Of a DNA stretch of 10,209 bases, positions 1 to 6,740 are shown one piece after another. The notes beneath the pieces were generated by a model. That model was given only the letters and a program-made list of their open reading frames with translations, was not told the origin of the DNA and ran no database searches. The position numbers and the translations under genes were made by a program. The stretch is from Deinococcus sp. (lineage in GTDB: Bacteria > Deinococcota > Deinococci > Deinococcales > Deinococcaceae): contig JANXWI010000469.1 of assembly GCA_025351205.1 (NCBI GenBank), positions 1-10,209 of the forward strand. The letters are read 5' to 3'. The number at the start of each line of letters is the position of its first letter. Position 1 is the first letter of the stretch.

Positions 1-902
<902 letters not shown>

Positions 903-905
<3 letters not shown>

Positions 906-914
906 TCTGGACGC
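903..914 (+). promoter_or_regulatory. Candidate leaderless promoter (-10 box) for the DUF1572 gene
   Basis: TAATCT at 903-908 fits the TANNNT pattern of a -10 box. It is followed by exactly 6 nt (GGACGC) and then the ATG at 915, so transcription would begin at or very near the start codon. There is no Shine-Dalgarno sequence at a usable distance. The first three bases of the box are the queA stop codon. No good -35 is seen; TTGAGC at 883-888 has only a 14-nt spacer. Read-through from queA is also possible. Confidence 0.45.
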
Positions 915-1481
915 ATGGGTTCATCACAGCCAGAGATTGAATTCGGTCTGCTGTACCTGCAAGACGTTCGGGCGCGGATGCAGGGCGTCAGGCAGCTGGG
1001 CGAGGGTGCCCTGCGTCAACTCGCGCCGGGGCACTGGCACGCTGCGCTGGGGGAGGATGAAAACAGCGTGGCGGTCATCGTTCAGCACCTGAGCGGCAAC
1101 ATGCACTCGCGCTGGGGCAACTTCTTGCAGGCCGACGGTGAAGCGGGCAGCCGCAACCGTGACGCCGAATTTGGGGACGCTGGCCTGACGCCTTGGCAGC
1201 TCCAGGCACGCTGGGACGCCGGCTGGGCGGTGTTTCAGGGCGAACTGGAAAAATTGCAGCCTCAAGACCTGACCCGCACCGTAAGCATCCGGGGCGAGGT
1301 GCATACCGTGCTGGCGGCCATCAATCGGCAGCTGTGCCACTACAGCGGGCACGTCTACCAGATCGTGTTGCTGGCTCGGCACTGGGCGAGCGCAGACTGG
1401 CAGACGCTCAGCATCGCCCGTGGCCAGAGCGCCGAGTTCAACCGCCTGAAGATGGGGGAGACGGGGCGCGAGCCGGGCTGA
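915..1481 (+). CDS. DUF1572 / DinB-like family protein
   Basis: A 188-aa protein of the DinB/YfiT-like four-helix superfamily, subfamily DUF1572. The visible support is the segment VQHLSGNMHSRWGNFL (about residues 56-71), then DGE and RNRDAEF (80-86), both characteristic of DUF1572, and the late helix with HYSGHVYQI (142-150). His58, His142 and His146 match the three-histidine metal site of this superfamily. Members are thiol-S-transferase-like or uncharacterised metalloproteins, so no substrate can be named. The ATG at 915 lies 9 bp after queA and has its own candidate leaderless promoter. The last 15 codons overlap the 3' end of the convergent nucleotidyltransferase gene; both tails are low in conserved character. 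Length is typical of the family. Confidence 0.88.
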   Translation: MGSSQPEIEFGLLYLQDVRARMQGVRQLGEGALRQLAPGHWHAALGEDENSVAVIVQHLSGNMHSRWGNFLQADGEAGSRNRDAEFGDAGLTPWQLQARWDAGWAVFQGELEKLQPQDLTRTVSIRGEVHTVLAAINRQLCHYSGHVYQIVLLARHWASADWQTLSIARGQSAEFNRLKMGETGREPG

Positions 1482-2259
1482 ACGCTGACGACAGTTCGGC
1501 CAGCAGTTCGGGCCGCCCGTCGAGCGAGAGTGCGGCGGCCAATTCCGCAGCCAGGGTCACTGCCCGCTGCCAGCCTGCCTCAAGTTCGGTCACGCCCACG
1601 GCGCAGGCGTTCAGTCGGCCTGCCATCTCGGCGCTCAGGTCGCGTTCGGCCCAGCGGGCAGTGGCGGGCGGTTGCGCGGCCCCCTCGGCGCAGCGGGCCA
1701 GCCGGGTCAGGCCGCCGACCACCCAGAGGCTGTGCCATTCATGGGCGCGGAGGCGTTCGCCACGTCGCATAAAACCGCGCACGGCCACCAGCGCGTTCAG
1801 GAGGTTGTCGAGGGTCTGTTGAGGTGCCTCCGGCGTCCAGGCTGGCTGCCCGGCGAAGCGTTCCAGCAGCCCCGCCAGCAGGCCGCCCTCGTCCTTGACC
1901 AGCATCCGGCCCACATCCGGGGCACAGACGGGCCAGCCCAGCAGATCGGGCATCCGGTCCACGCCGTGTACGTGCAGCTCGATGCGGTGCAGCTGCGGCG
2001 TCACGAAGTTGGGCGTGCCGAAGGGGTTGGTCACGGCCAGCAAGACTGGCGTCACGCGCCCTGTCAGCTCCAGCGGGTCGAGCCGTTCATCTGATTCGGT
2101 GTAGACGTAGTATTCGAGGTCGCTGAATTCGTCGTCCTGGCGCACGCCGCCTGGAAGCTGAGTGCGGCTGCCATAGGCCAGCGCGAAGCGGACTCGCGGC
2201 TCGGCCCGGATGGCGGCCCGGAGTTTCAGGTTCAGATCGTCCAGCCTCACGCTTCGCAT
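1438..2259 (-). CDS. LinB-like nucleotidyltransferase-fold protein
   Basis: A 273-aa protein with a polymerase-beta-type nucleotidyltransferase domain at the N terminus. The key motif is visible: Gly30-Ser31 after a hydrophobic strand (FALAYGSR), then SDLEYYVY with Asp47 and Glu49 as the metal-binding acidic pair. The rest is predicted mostly helical, like the C-terminal bundle of lincosamide nucleotidyltransferases (Lnu/LinB group), which inactivate drugs by adding AMP. The real substrate is unknown; many chromosomal relatives have no resistance role. I chose the ATG at 2259 because it overlaps the GNAT stop by 13 bp (translational coupling) and because the open frame upstream of it only shadows the GNAT gene. 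It is the last gene of the minus-strand cluster. Its end overlaps the DUF1572 gene by 44 bp tail to tail; the last residues (SPARAPSPPSSGG) are low complexity. Confidence 0.78.
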   Translation of the reverse strand: MRSVRLDDLNLKLRAAIRAEPRVRFALAYGSRTQLPGGVRQDDEFSDLEYYVYTESDERLDPLELTGRVTPVLLAVTNPFGTPNFVTPQLHRIELHVHGVDRMPDLLGWPVCAPDVGRMLVKDEGGLLAGLLERFAGQPAWTPEAPQQTLDNLLNALVAVRGFMRRGERLRAHEWHSLWVVGGLTRLARCAEGAAQPPATARWAERDLSAEMAGRLNACAVGVTELEAGWQRAVTLAAELAAALSLDGRPELLAELSSAFSPARAPSPPSSGG

Positions 2260-3251
2260 TCCCGGATCAGCACCACCCGCGCGGGCCAGCGCACGAAGCC
2301 CATCCCGGCGTTGATGCCCAGCATCTCGCGGTTGACGGTGTGGTTCCCGGTGCGCACCGACTGCCAACCCCGCGCCTTCGCCCGCTCCGCCGCCGCGAGT
2401 TTCAGCGCCCAGGCCGCGCCCCTGCCGCGCCACGCCCGCCGCACGCCGGTCAGACCCTGGTGCAGCGTGCCGGGAGCCTCGGGCCGGGGCAGGTACAGCT
2501 CGGTCAGACCCACCCAGTCGCTCCCCTGAACGGCGATCAGCGGACCGTCGGGCGTGAAGTCGGGGTGGCCCAGGACGCGCTCACGCCAGACCTCGAAAGG
2601 CCAGGGCGAGATGGGGTCGGTGGTCGGCACGTCCGAGAGCAGTTCTATCGTCAGCGTGTACAGGCGGCGCTGCATGGCCTCCGATCCGGCTTCATCAAGG
2701 CCGTCCCAGCCCAGCTCGGTCAACGTCCTGACCTCGATTCCGGCGGCCTGCGGTCTGGACAGTTTGGCCCTGAACTTTTCCGGCTCGAAGGTGCTCAGAT
2801 CGAGACGGCTCAGCCACATCCGCTCGTGTTCGCGCCAGCCCCGCGCCGTCAGCCAGCCGAACTCCGGCCAGTTCTCAGAGACACTTGTGTGCAGGATGCC
2901 CGGATTCAGGGGCCGGAGCGTCTCTGTGCCGCTCCGCTCCAGCACGGCCCGCAGCTCCGGGTCGGCGGCGTGAACATGCAGCCCGTACCAGCCCGGCTGC
3001 GTGAACTGCCGCGAACGCTCGGTCTCGGCCATGCCCAGCAGAATGTGACCGTTCCAGGCCAGCACACGGGCATGGTGTTCGCCCCGCCCGGCATCGAAGC
3101 GGCGCATGGCCTCTGCGGCTTTGGGTTCAGCGGGATGCAGCCGCGTCAGGAAGTCGGCCAGCGCAGGGTAATCGGCGTCGGTGAAGGGCCTGAGTTCGAT
3201 CTGAGACGTGTTGGAAAGCTCTGCCAGCTCTGCGCTCAGTTCGTCTGCCAT
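2247..3251 (-). CDS. GNAT family N-acetyltransferase with two tandem GNAT domains
   Basis: A 334-aa protein about twice the size of one GNAT domain. The N-terminal half starts like a GNAT fold (IELRPFTDADYPALADFL) but lacks a clear acetyl-CoA loop. The C-terminal half has it: RRAWRGRGAAWALK at about residues 271-284, the R/Q-x-x-G-x-G/A pyrophosphate-binding loop and following helix, then TGNHTVNREMLGINAGMGF, the usual 'N-x-x-M-x-x-x-N-x-x-x-GF' ending. Such tandem GNATs normally have one active and one structural domain. Members acetylate small amines, drugs or protein N termini using acetyl-CoA; the substrate here is unknown. The start could be the ATG at 3251 (chosen) or an in-frame GTG at 3266; neither has a well-placed ribosome site. 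The gap to the upstream gene is 42-57 bp, and the nucleotidyltransferase gene starts inside its last codons. Confidence 0.87.
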   Translation of the reverse strand: MADELSAELAELSNTSQIELRPFTDADYPALADFLTRLHPAEPKAAEAMRRFDAGRGEHHARVLAWNGHILLGMAETERSRQFTQPGWYGLHVHAADPELRAVLERSGTETLRPLNPGILHTSVSENWPEFGWLTARGWREHERMWLSRLDLSTFEPEKFRAKLSRPQAAGIEVRTLTELGWDGLDEAGSEAMQRRLYTLTIELLSDVPTTDPISPWPFEVWRERVLGHPDFTPDGPLIAVQGSDWVGLTELYLPRPEAPGTLHQGLTGVRRAWRGRGAAWALKLAAAERAKARGWQSVRTGNHTVNREMLGINAGMGFVRWPARVVLIRECEA

Positions 3252-3308
3252 TCCCGACTCTGCCACGCAGGTACGCCGGCTGTCACTGCGCCAACTGGCC
3301 TACTTTGG

Positions 3309-3836
3309 CTACAGGGCCAGCCCGCAGGCCCGGTCCAGCAGCACCCGCAGCTCGTCGCGGGCAAAACGGCGCGGCGTGAGCGGCAGACCTTCGGGCAGCG
3401 GGCTGGCAGGCGGCACGAACTCCGAGACCCTGTATTTCAGCTCCGGGCGCACGATCAGGTCACGGCCCGTGGTGAAGGCCAGCACGAAATCCAGGCACAG
3501 GTCGTAGCCCTCGTTCAGCGTCTGGCGCAGCACGCCTGGGTCGTCGGCCATCAGCGCCAGTAGAGCGGGGTGCGGGGTCAGGCCGTCTTCCAGGGCCGCC
3601 AGCACCCGGCCCGCGTCGATCAGTCCGCCCGCGTTGGGAATCCGGTAGCCCGCGATGCGGCGGCGGCAGGTGCCCAGGCTGTCGCCACGCATCAGGCTCA
3701 GCCTGCGGCCCGCCGCGCTGGCCCCGCCCAGGAAGCTCCAGAACTGTTTCAGGCTGCTGTAGCTCTCCAGTTGCAGGTAGCCTGCCGGACGCCCGCTCAG
3801 TGGCTGGCTGGGGCGCGCCGACAGGGCCGTGTCCAT
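3309..3836 (-). CDS. Hypothetical protein in the SDR-GNAT-nucleotidyltransferase cluster
   Basis: A 175-aa protein I do not recognise. It begins MDTALSARPSQP, has an aromatic segment around residues 20-36 (YLQLES..LKQFWSFLGG), a basic patch with a lone cysteine at about 57-60 (TCRRR), a helical middle (DAGRVLAALEDGL, NEGYDLCLDFVLAF) and a Pro-rich loop before a final helix (RRFARDELRVLLDRACGLAL). There is no signal peptide and no clear membrane segment, so it is probably cytoplasmic. The ATG at 3836 lies only 2 bp after the SDR stop, which both fixes the start and suggests translational coupling; open frame upstream of it shadows the SDR gene. The tight packing and antisense frames of poorer composition support it as a real gene. 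Function is not assignable from sequence alone. Confidence 0.75.
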   Translation of the reverse strand: MDTALSARPSQPLSGRPAGYLQLESYSSLKQFWSFLGGASAAGRRLSLMRGDSLGTCRRRIAGYRIPNAGGLIDAGRVLAALEDGLTPHPALLALMADDPGVLRQTLNEGYDLCLDFVLAFTTGRDLIVRPELKYRVSEFVPPASPLPEGLPLTPRRFARDELRVLLDRACGLAL

Positions 3837-3838
3837 CC

Positions 3839-4756
3839 TCAGCCCTTGGCGCTCGCCGCCGCCTGGGTGCCGACAGACGGCACGCCGACATATTCCTCGC
3901 TGACGGCCCACAGCCGCGCCGCCGCCGCGTCGTCGAGGGCCTGGGGCGTGGGCCTCGCCACCCGTTCGTTGTCGAAATACTGTCCCGTGATCCCGGCCAC
4001 CTCGGGGCTGGAGGCCAGATAGATGCTGGTCTGCGCTCCCTGCTCCACGGACTTGATGAAGGGCCGCATGATCTGGTACGAAAACGAAACCAGGCGGCCC
4101 GCAAGCCCCGCGCCGCCCTGACCGAAACCGGTGTACACCACGCCCGGGTGCAGCGAGTTGGCGCTCACGCCCGTTCCGGCGAGGCGGCGGCTCAGCTCGC
4201 GGGTGAACAGGATGTTGGCGAGCTTGCTCTGGCCGTACGCCTGCAAGCCCGAGTAACCCTTTCTGAATTCCAGGTCGTCCCAGCGCATCCGGCCTGTGCG
4301 GTGGGCCTCGCTGCTGACGTTCACCACCCTGGCGCCCGGCGTCGCCCTGAGCAGGCCCAGCAGTTCCCGGGTCAGCAGGAAGTAATTCAGATGGTTCAGG
4401 GCAAAGGTCATTTCTATGCCCTCGGGCGTTTCCTGCCGCGCGGTGGTGATTGCCCCGGCGTTGTTGAGCAGCACGTCCAGGCGGCTGTGCGTGGCCCGGA
4501 ACTCGGCGGCGGCGCGGCGCACCTCGCTCATGACGCTCAGGTCGGCCACGATGAACGAGGCGGCCCCGATCTCACGGGCCACCTCAGCGGTCCTGGCGGC
4601 GCTGCGGCCCACGATCACCACCGTGGCCCCCAGAGTGGCGAGCGTGCGGGCCGCCGCCTTGCCGATGCCGCCCGTGGCCCCGGTGACCAGCACCGTCTTG
4701 CCTGTCATGTCACCTGTCAGGGCGTGCTGCGCCGCTGTGTTCCCGGTTGCCGTCAT
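3839..4756 (-). CDS. Short-chain dehydrogenase/reductase, retinol-dehydrogenase-like
   Basis: A 305-aa NAD(P)-dependent oxidoreductase of the classical SDR superfamily. The Rossmann motif is TGATGGIG at residues 25-32; NNAG is at 98-101; the catalytic tetrad reads Asn121, Ser149, Tyr174 and Lys178 (YxxxK as YGQSK). An arginine after strand 2 (VIVGRS, Arg51) suggests NADP(H) preference. SKLANILFTREL and the C-terminal GQYFDNERVARP with LWAVSEEYVG resemble the retinol-dehydrogenase / WW-domain-oxidoreductase branch. In bacteria these are broad carbonyl or alcohol reductases; the substrate is unknown. I chose the ATG at 4756 since a -10 box lies 6 nt upstream of it and the further upstream frame has no SDR character. 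It is the first gene of the four-gene minus-strand cluster and is divergent from the DUF4127 gene. Confidence 0.92.
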   Translation of the reverse strand: MTATGNTAAQHALTGDMTGKTVLVTGATGGIGKAAARTLATLGATVVIVGRSAARTAEVAREIGAASFIVADLSVMSEVRRAAAEFRATHSRLDVLLNNAGAITTARQETPEGIEMTFALNHLNYFLLTRELLGLLRATPGARVVNVSSEAHRTGRMRWDDLEFRKGYSGLQAYGQSKLANILFTRELSRRLAGTGVSANSLHPGVVYTGFGQGGAGLAGRLVSFSYQIMRPFIKSVEQGAQTSIYLASSPEVAGITGQYFDNERVARPTPQALDDAAAARLWAVSEEYVGVPSVGTQAAASAKG

Positions 4757-4768
4757 GTGGGCATTGTA
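4757..4768 (-). promoter_or_regulatory. Leaderless promoter (-10 box) for the SDR-led cluster
   Basis: On the minus strand TACAAT occupies 4768-4763, followed by 6 nt (GCCCAC) and the ATG at 4756. It matches the TATAAT consensus at five of six positions. The spacing leaves no room for a 5' leader, so the mRNA probably starts at the start codon. No convincing -35 is visible. It would drive the SDR gene and the three genes behind it. Confidence 0.65.
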
Positions 4769-4873
4769 GGGGTTGCGGGGTGGGCGAATCCCGGTCCAGG
4801 TCTTCATGGGTCTGCGTGGTGATCCAGTGCGTGGGGTCACGTCCCGAATCGCGCTGTCCTCATCCCCAGCCGC

Positions 4874-4884
4874 TAGCGTGGAGC
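4874..4884 (+). promoter_or_regulatory. Candidate leaderless promoter for the DUF4127 gene
   Basis: TAGCGT (4874-4879) fits TANNNT and is followed by 5 nt (GGAGC) and the ATG at 4885. The GGAG is only 1 nt from the start codon, too close to act as a normal Shine-Dalgarno site, which favours a leaderless message. The match to the -10 consensus is weak, and no -35 is seen. Confidence 0.4.
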
Positions 4885-6291
4885 ATGCGTCAAACCCTGC
4901 TGCTCCTTCTGCCGACAGTGCTGCTCAGTTCGCTGGCTGCTGCCCAGACGATACCAACCCAGACGATACCAACCCAGACAGCACCAACTCAGCCCGCGCC
5001 GGTCCAGACTTCTGCGCCCGCTGTCAGTTCCACGGGCGAGATTCTGATTCCGCTCGATTCCCGCCCCGCCACCAGCACGCTGCCTGCCCAGATGGCCGGG
5101 CTGCTGGGCGGCACGGTCCACCTGACGCCCGCCGCGCTGCTTGGAGACGCCGGGCGCGGCGCGGACCCGGCGGCCCTGAGCGCGTGGCTGAATGCCCAGC
5201 CCAGAGGCGGCCCGCTGCTGGTGTCCCTGGACGCGCTGGCCTACGGCGGCCTGGTGCAGTCGCGCAGCAGCCGAGGCAGCGTAGAAACGGTCATGGCGCG
5301 GCTCCAGGCGGTGCGCGACTGGGGCGCGGCCAGCGGCCAGAAAATCTACGCCTTCATCGTGCTGCCGCGCCAGCCCGACGCCGTGGACCGCGCCCGCAAC
5401 CTGGAGGTGGCCCGCCGCATGATTCAGTGGGCGCGTGACGGCGTGTTCACCGAGCTGCACGTCACCTGGGACGACGCCCTGCCCGGCAGCCCGTCTCCGG
5501 CAGAGGGCGCGGAACTTGCAAAAACGGCTCCGGCCAACGTGCTGGTGTACCCCGGCGCAGACGAGGTGCTGGGCAGTCTGGTGGCCCGCGCCCTGGCCCC
5601 GGACACCAGAACGCTGGCCGTCGAGTACAGCCAGCCCGAGAAGGCCAGCGCCGTGATCCGCTACGAGGGCATTCCACTGACCCGGAGCGTGGAGCTGCAC
5701 GCCCTCGCGGCAGGCTGGAAGGCGGTGCAGACCTCGCCGGAAGCGGTTCTGACCCCGTTTGGCGGCCAGGGCACGCGCCCACAGCAACAGGCCGCCCTGA
5801 CCCTCTACGTCTACAACGGCGGCGACCCCAGGGGCGCGGCGCTGCGGGTCAGTCAGCTCCTGCGGCTTCGGGGGGCGGTGGCGGTGGCCGACGTGGACCA
5901 GATCAACAGCGGCAACCTGCGGGCCTGGAGCGACCTGTACACCCTGAAACGCCCGCAGGACCTGGCCTCGCTGGCCGCCTGGGGCACGCCCGGCAACAAC
6001 CTGGGCACGGTGCTGGCCCACGCCAAGCTGGCCCTGAGCGGGGCGGACCCGTCGGCGCAGGACGCGCTGCTGGCCCGTGAGTACGCCAACGACGTGGTGT
6101 ACAGTTCGCAGCTGCGGGCCAGACTGCGCGCCGTGCTGCCCGATGCCAAAATCCCTGGCAGCGACGCGAGAACGGTGCTGGAAAGATTGGCCCAGCCGTA
6201 CTTTCCGCTCCAGTTCAAAGCCAGTTACCTGCTGGAAAGCGCCACCCTGCCCTGGAACCGCAGCTTCGAGGCCGAGCTGAAGTTGAAGTAG
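4885..6291 (+). CDS. DUF4127 family protein with signal peptide
   Basis: A 468-aa protein of the DUF4127 family (function unknown). The family signatures are IPLDSRP at residues 55-61 and LDALAYGGLVQSR at 115-127, with a long conserved body including a DVDQINSGNL segment and a GTPGNNLGT segment in the C-terminal half. Residues 1-20 (MRQTLLLLLPTVLLSSLAAA) form a signal peptide with likely cleavage before Gln21, so the mature protein is exported. A Thr/Gln/Pro-rich linker built from five-residue TIPTQ-type repeats covers about 22-41 and separates it from the domain. The ATG at 4885 is supported by the signal peptide; earlier in-frame codons give non-homologous sequence. The gene stands alone, divergent from the SDR cluster and convergent with the transporter gene, 450 bp away. 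Confidence 0.88.
   Translation: MRQTLLLLLPTVLLSSLAAAQTIPTQTIPTQTAPTQPAPVQTSAPAVSSTGEILIPLDSRPATSTLPAQMAGLLGGTVHLTPAALLGDAGRGADPAALSAWLNAQPRGGPLLVSLDALAYGGLVQSRSSRGSVETVMARLQAVRDWGAASGQKIYAFIVLPRQPDAVDRARNLEVARRMIQWARDGVFTELHVTWDDALPGSPSPAEGAELAKTAPANVLVYPGADEVLGSLVARALAPDTRTLAVEYSQPEKASAVIRYEGIPLTRSVELHALAAGWKAVQTSPEAVLTPFGGQGTRPQQQAALTLYVYNGGDPRGAALRVSQLLRLRGAVAVADVDQINSGNLRAWSDLYTLKRPQDLASLAAWGTPGNNLGTVLAHAKLALSGADPSAQDALLAREYANDVVYSSQLRARLRAVLPDAKIPGSDARTVLERLAQPYFPLQFKASYLLESATLPWNRSFEAELKLK
4945..5007 (+). repeat. 15-bp tandem repeat encoding the TIPTQ linker
   Basis: CAGACGATACCAACC occurs twice without change (4945-4959, 4960-4974). It is followed by a diverged copy (4975-4989) and a further degraded one (4990-5004). 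The unit is a multiple of three, so gain or loss of copies would change the length of the Q-T-I-P-T linker without a frameshift. It lies just after the signal peptide of the DUF4127 protein. Confidence 0.85.
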
Positions 6292-6411
6292 AGGGTCTGC
6301 GTTACTGGTTGGCCCCCGCGCCATCAACGTTCAAACAGTTTCTTTGAGGAAAACCCAACGCCGACAGCCCGGTGTTTTCAGCCCCTTCTTCGTCGTAAAC
6401 GGAGCGACCAA

Positions 6412-6457
6412 GCGTGGTCAACCGCGCTGTTCTGGTCAAGAACGCGGATGACCACGC
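6412..6457. repeat. Long imperfect inverted repeat with nested hairpin
   Basis: The arms are 6412-6426 and 6443-6457: 15 nt with one mismatch (GCGTGGTCAACCGCG against CGCGGATGACCACGC). The 16-nt centre holds a second small stem, GTTCT/AGAAC (6429-6433 and 6439-6443), around GGTCA; it shares base 6443 with the outer stem. No T-run follows on either strand, so it is not a textbook intrinsic terminator. It could still end transcription of the convergent genes, protect mRNA 3' ends, or be one copy of a dispersed repeat. Confidence 0.75.
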
Positions 6458-6461
6458 CACT

Positions 6462-6502
6462 CCTCCCCCTTGACTGGCACAGCCGCTTGCGGAGGGGGGA
6501 GG
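6462..6502. repeat. C-tract/G-tract hairpin, repeat-like
   Basis: CCTCCCCC (6462-6469) pairs with GGGGGAGG (6495-6502); a G-U pair and a U-A pair extend the stem to 10 bp. The loop contains CCG-CTTG-CGG (6483-6492), a CUUG-tetraloop-type mini hairpin. A further G-rich stretch (GGTTGGGAGGGGG, to 6513) follows. Similar C-tract/G-tract sequences occur as dispersed intergenic repeats in several GC-rich bacteria, but copy number cannot be judged from one window. Confidence 0.6.
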
Positions 6503-6740
6503 TTGGGAGGGGGTGAGCAGGCTTGGCGTCTCAGACGGATTCCGGATGATCAGTTATACATTGTGACTCCGCTTACGCCAATAACAGCGGGTTACGAACC
6601 ATTTGAAGATGGGGGAAGTTCTCATCATTGATAACTATTTAACCGGAATCTGTATCGGACGATGCTTTCTCGATGCGTGTTCATTTTTGCTGCGTTCTCA
6701 ACCAAATGGTCGGTTTGATATCTTCTTTCCAGACGACAGG

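Larger units (their letters stand above)
6292..6740. other. 449-bp gene-free region between convergent genes
   Basis: No convincing coding sequence is seen on either strand. The first part (6292-6540) has two potential stem-loops, listed separately. The second part (6541-6740) is AT-rich: by direct count 88 of 200 bases are G or C (44%), against about 70-75% in the flanking genes. It contains an 8-bp inverted pair, GATTCCGG at 6538-6545 and CCGGAATC at 6643-6650, enclosing 97 bp. Because both flanking genes point inward, it should hold terminators but need hold no promoter. It could be a remnant of a mobile or repeated element, or hide an untranslated RNA. I see no transposase motif. Confidence 0.6.

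Noticed and set aside
1438..2259. Nucleotidyltransferase considered as the antitoxin half of a HEPN-MNT toxin-antitoxin pair
   Set aside because: The protein is 273 aa with a LinB-like C-terminal part, and its neighbour is a tandem GNAT, not a small HEPN protein.
2340..3563. Long plus-strand open frame (about 407 codons) opposite the GNAT and unknown genes
   Set aside because: It spans two real genes and the gap between them and has no domain signature; antisense frames stay open by chance at this GC content.
3800..4822. Plus-strand open frame (about 340 codons) opposite the SDR gene
   Set aside because: The minus strand encodes a full SDR with all catalytic residues; this frame shows no family motif.
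4945..5007. Tandem repeat considered as a CRISPR-like array
   Set aside because: The units are directly adjacent with no spacers, 15 bp long and in frame inside a coding sequence.
4873..6327. Long minus-strand open frame (about 484 codons) opposite the DUF4127 gene
   Set aside because: It is a GC-rich shadow: its translation is rich in Arg, Gln, Gly and Ala with no recognisable motif, while the opposite strand has clear DUF4127 signatures and a signal peptide.
6625..6740. C-terminal-like peptide on the minus strand (RRYQTDHLVENAAKMN) that looked like a transposase tail
   Set aside because: It is continuous only with an out-of-frame shadow of the transporter gene, and no transposase motif or catalytic residue is present.
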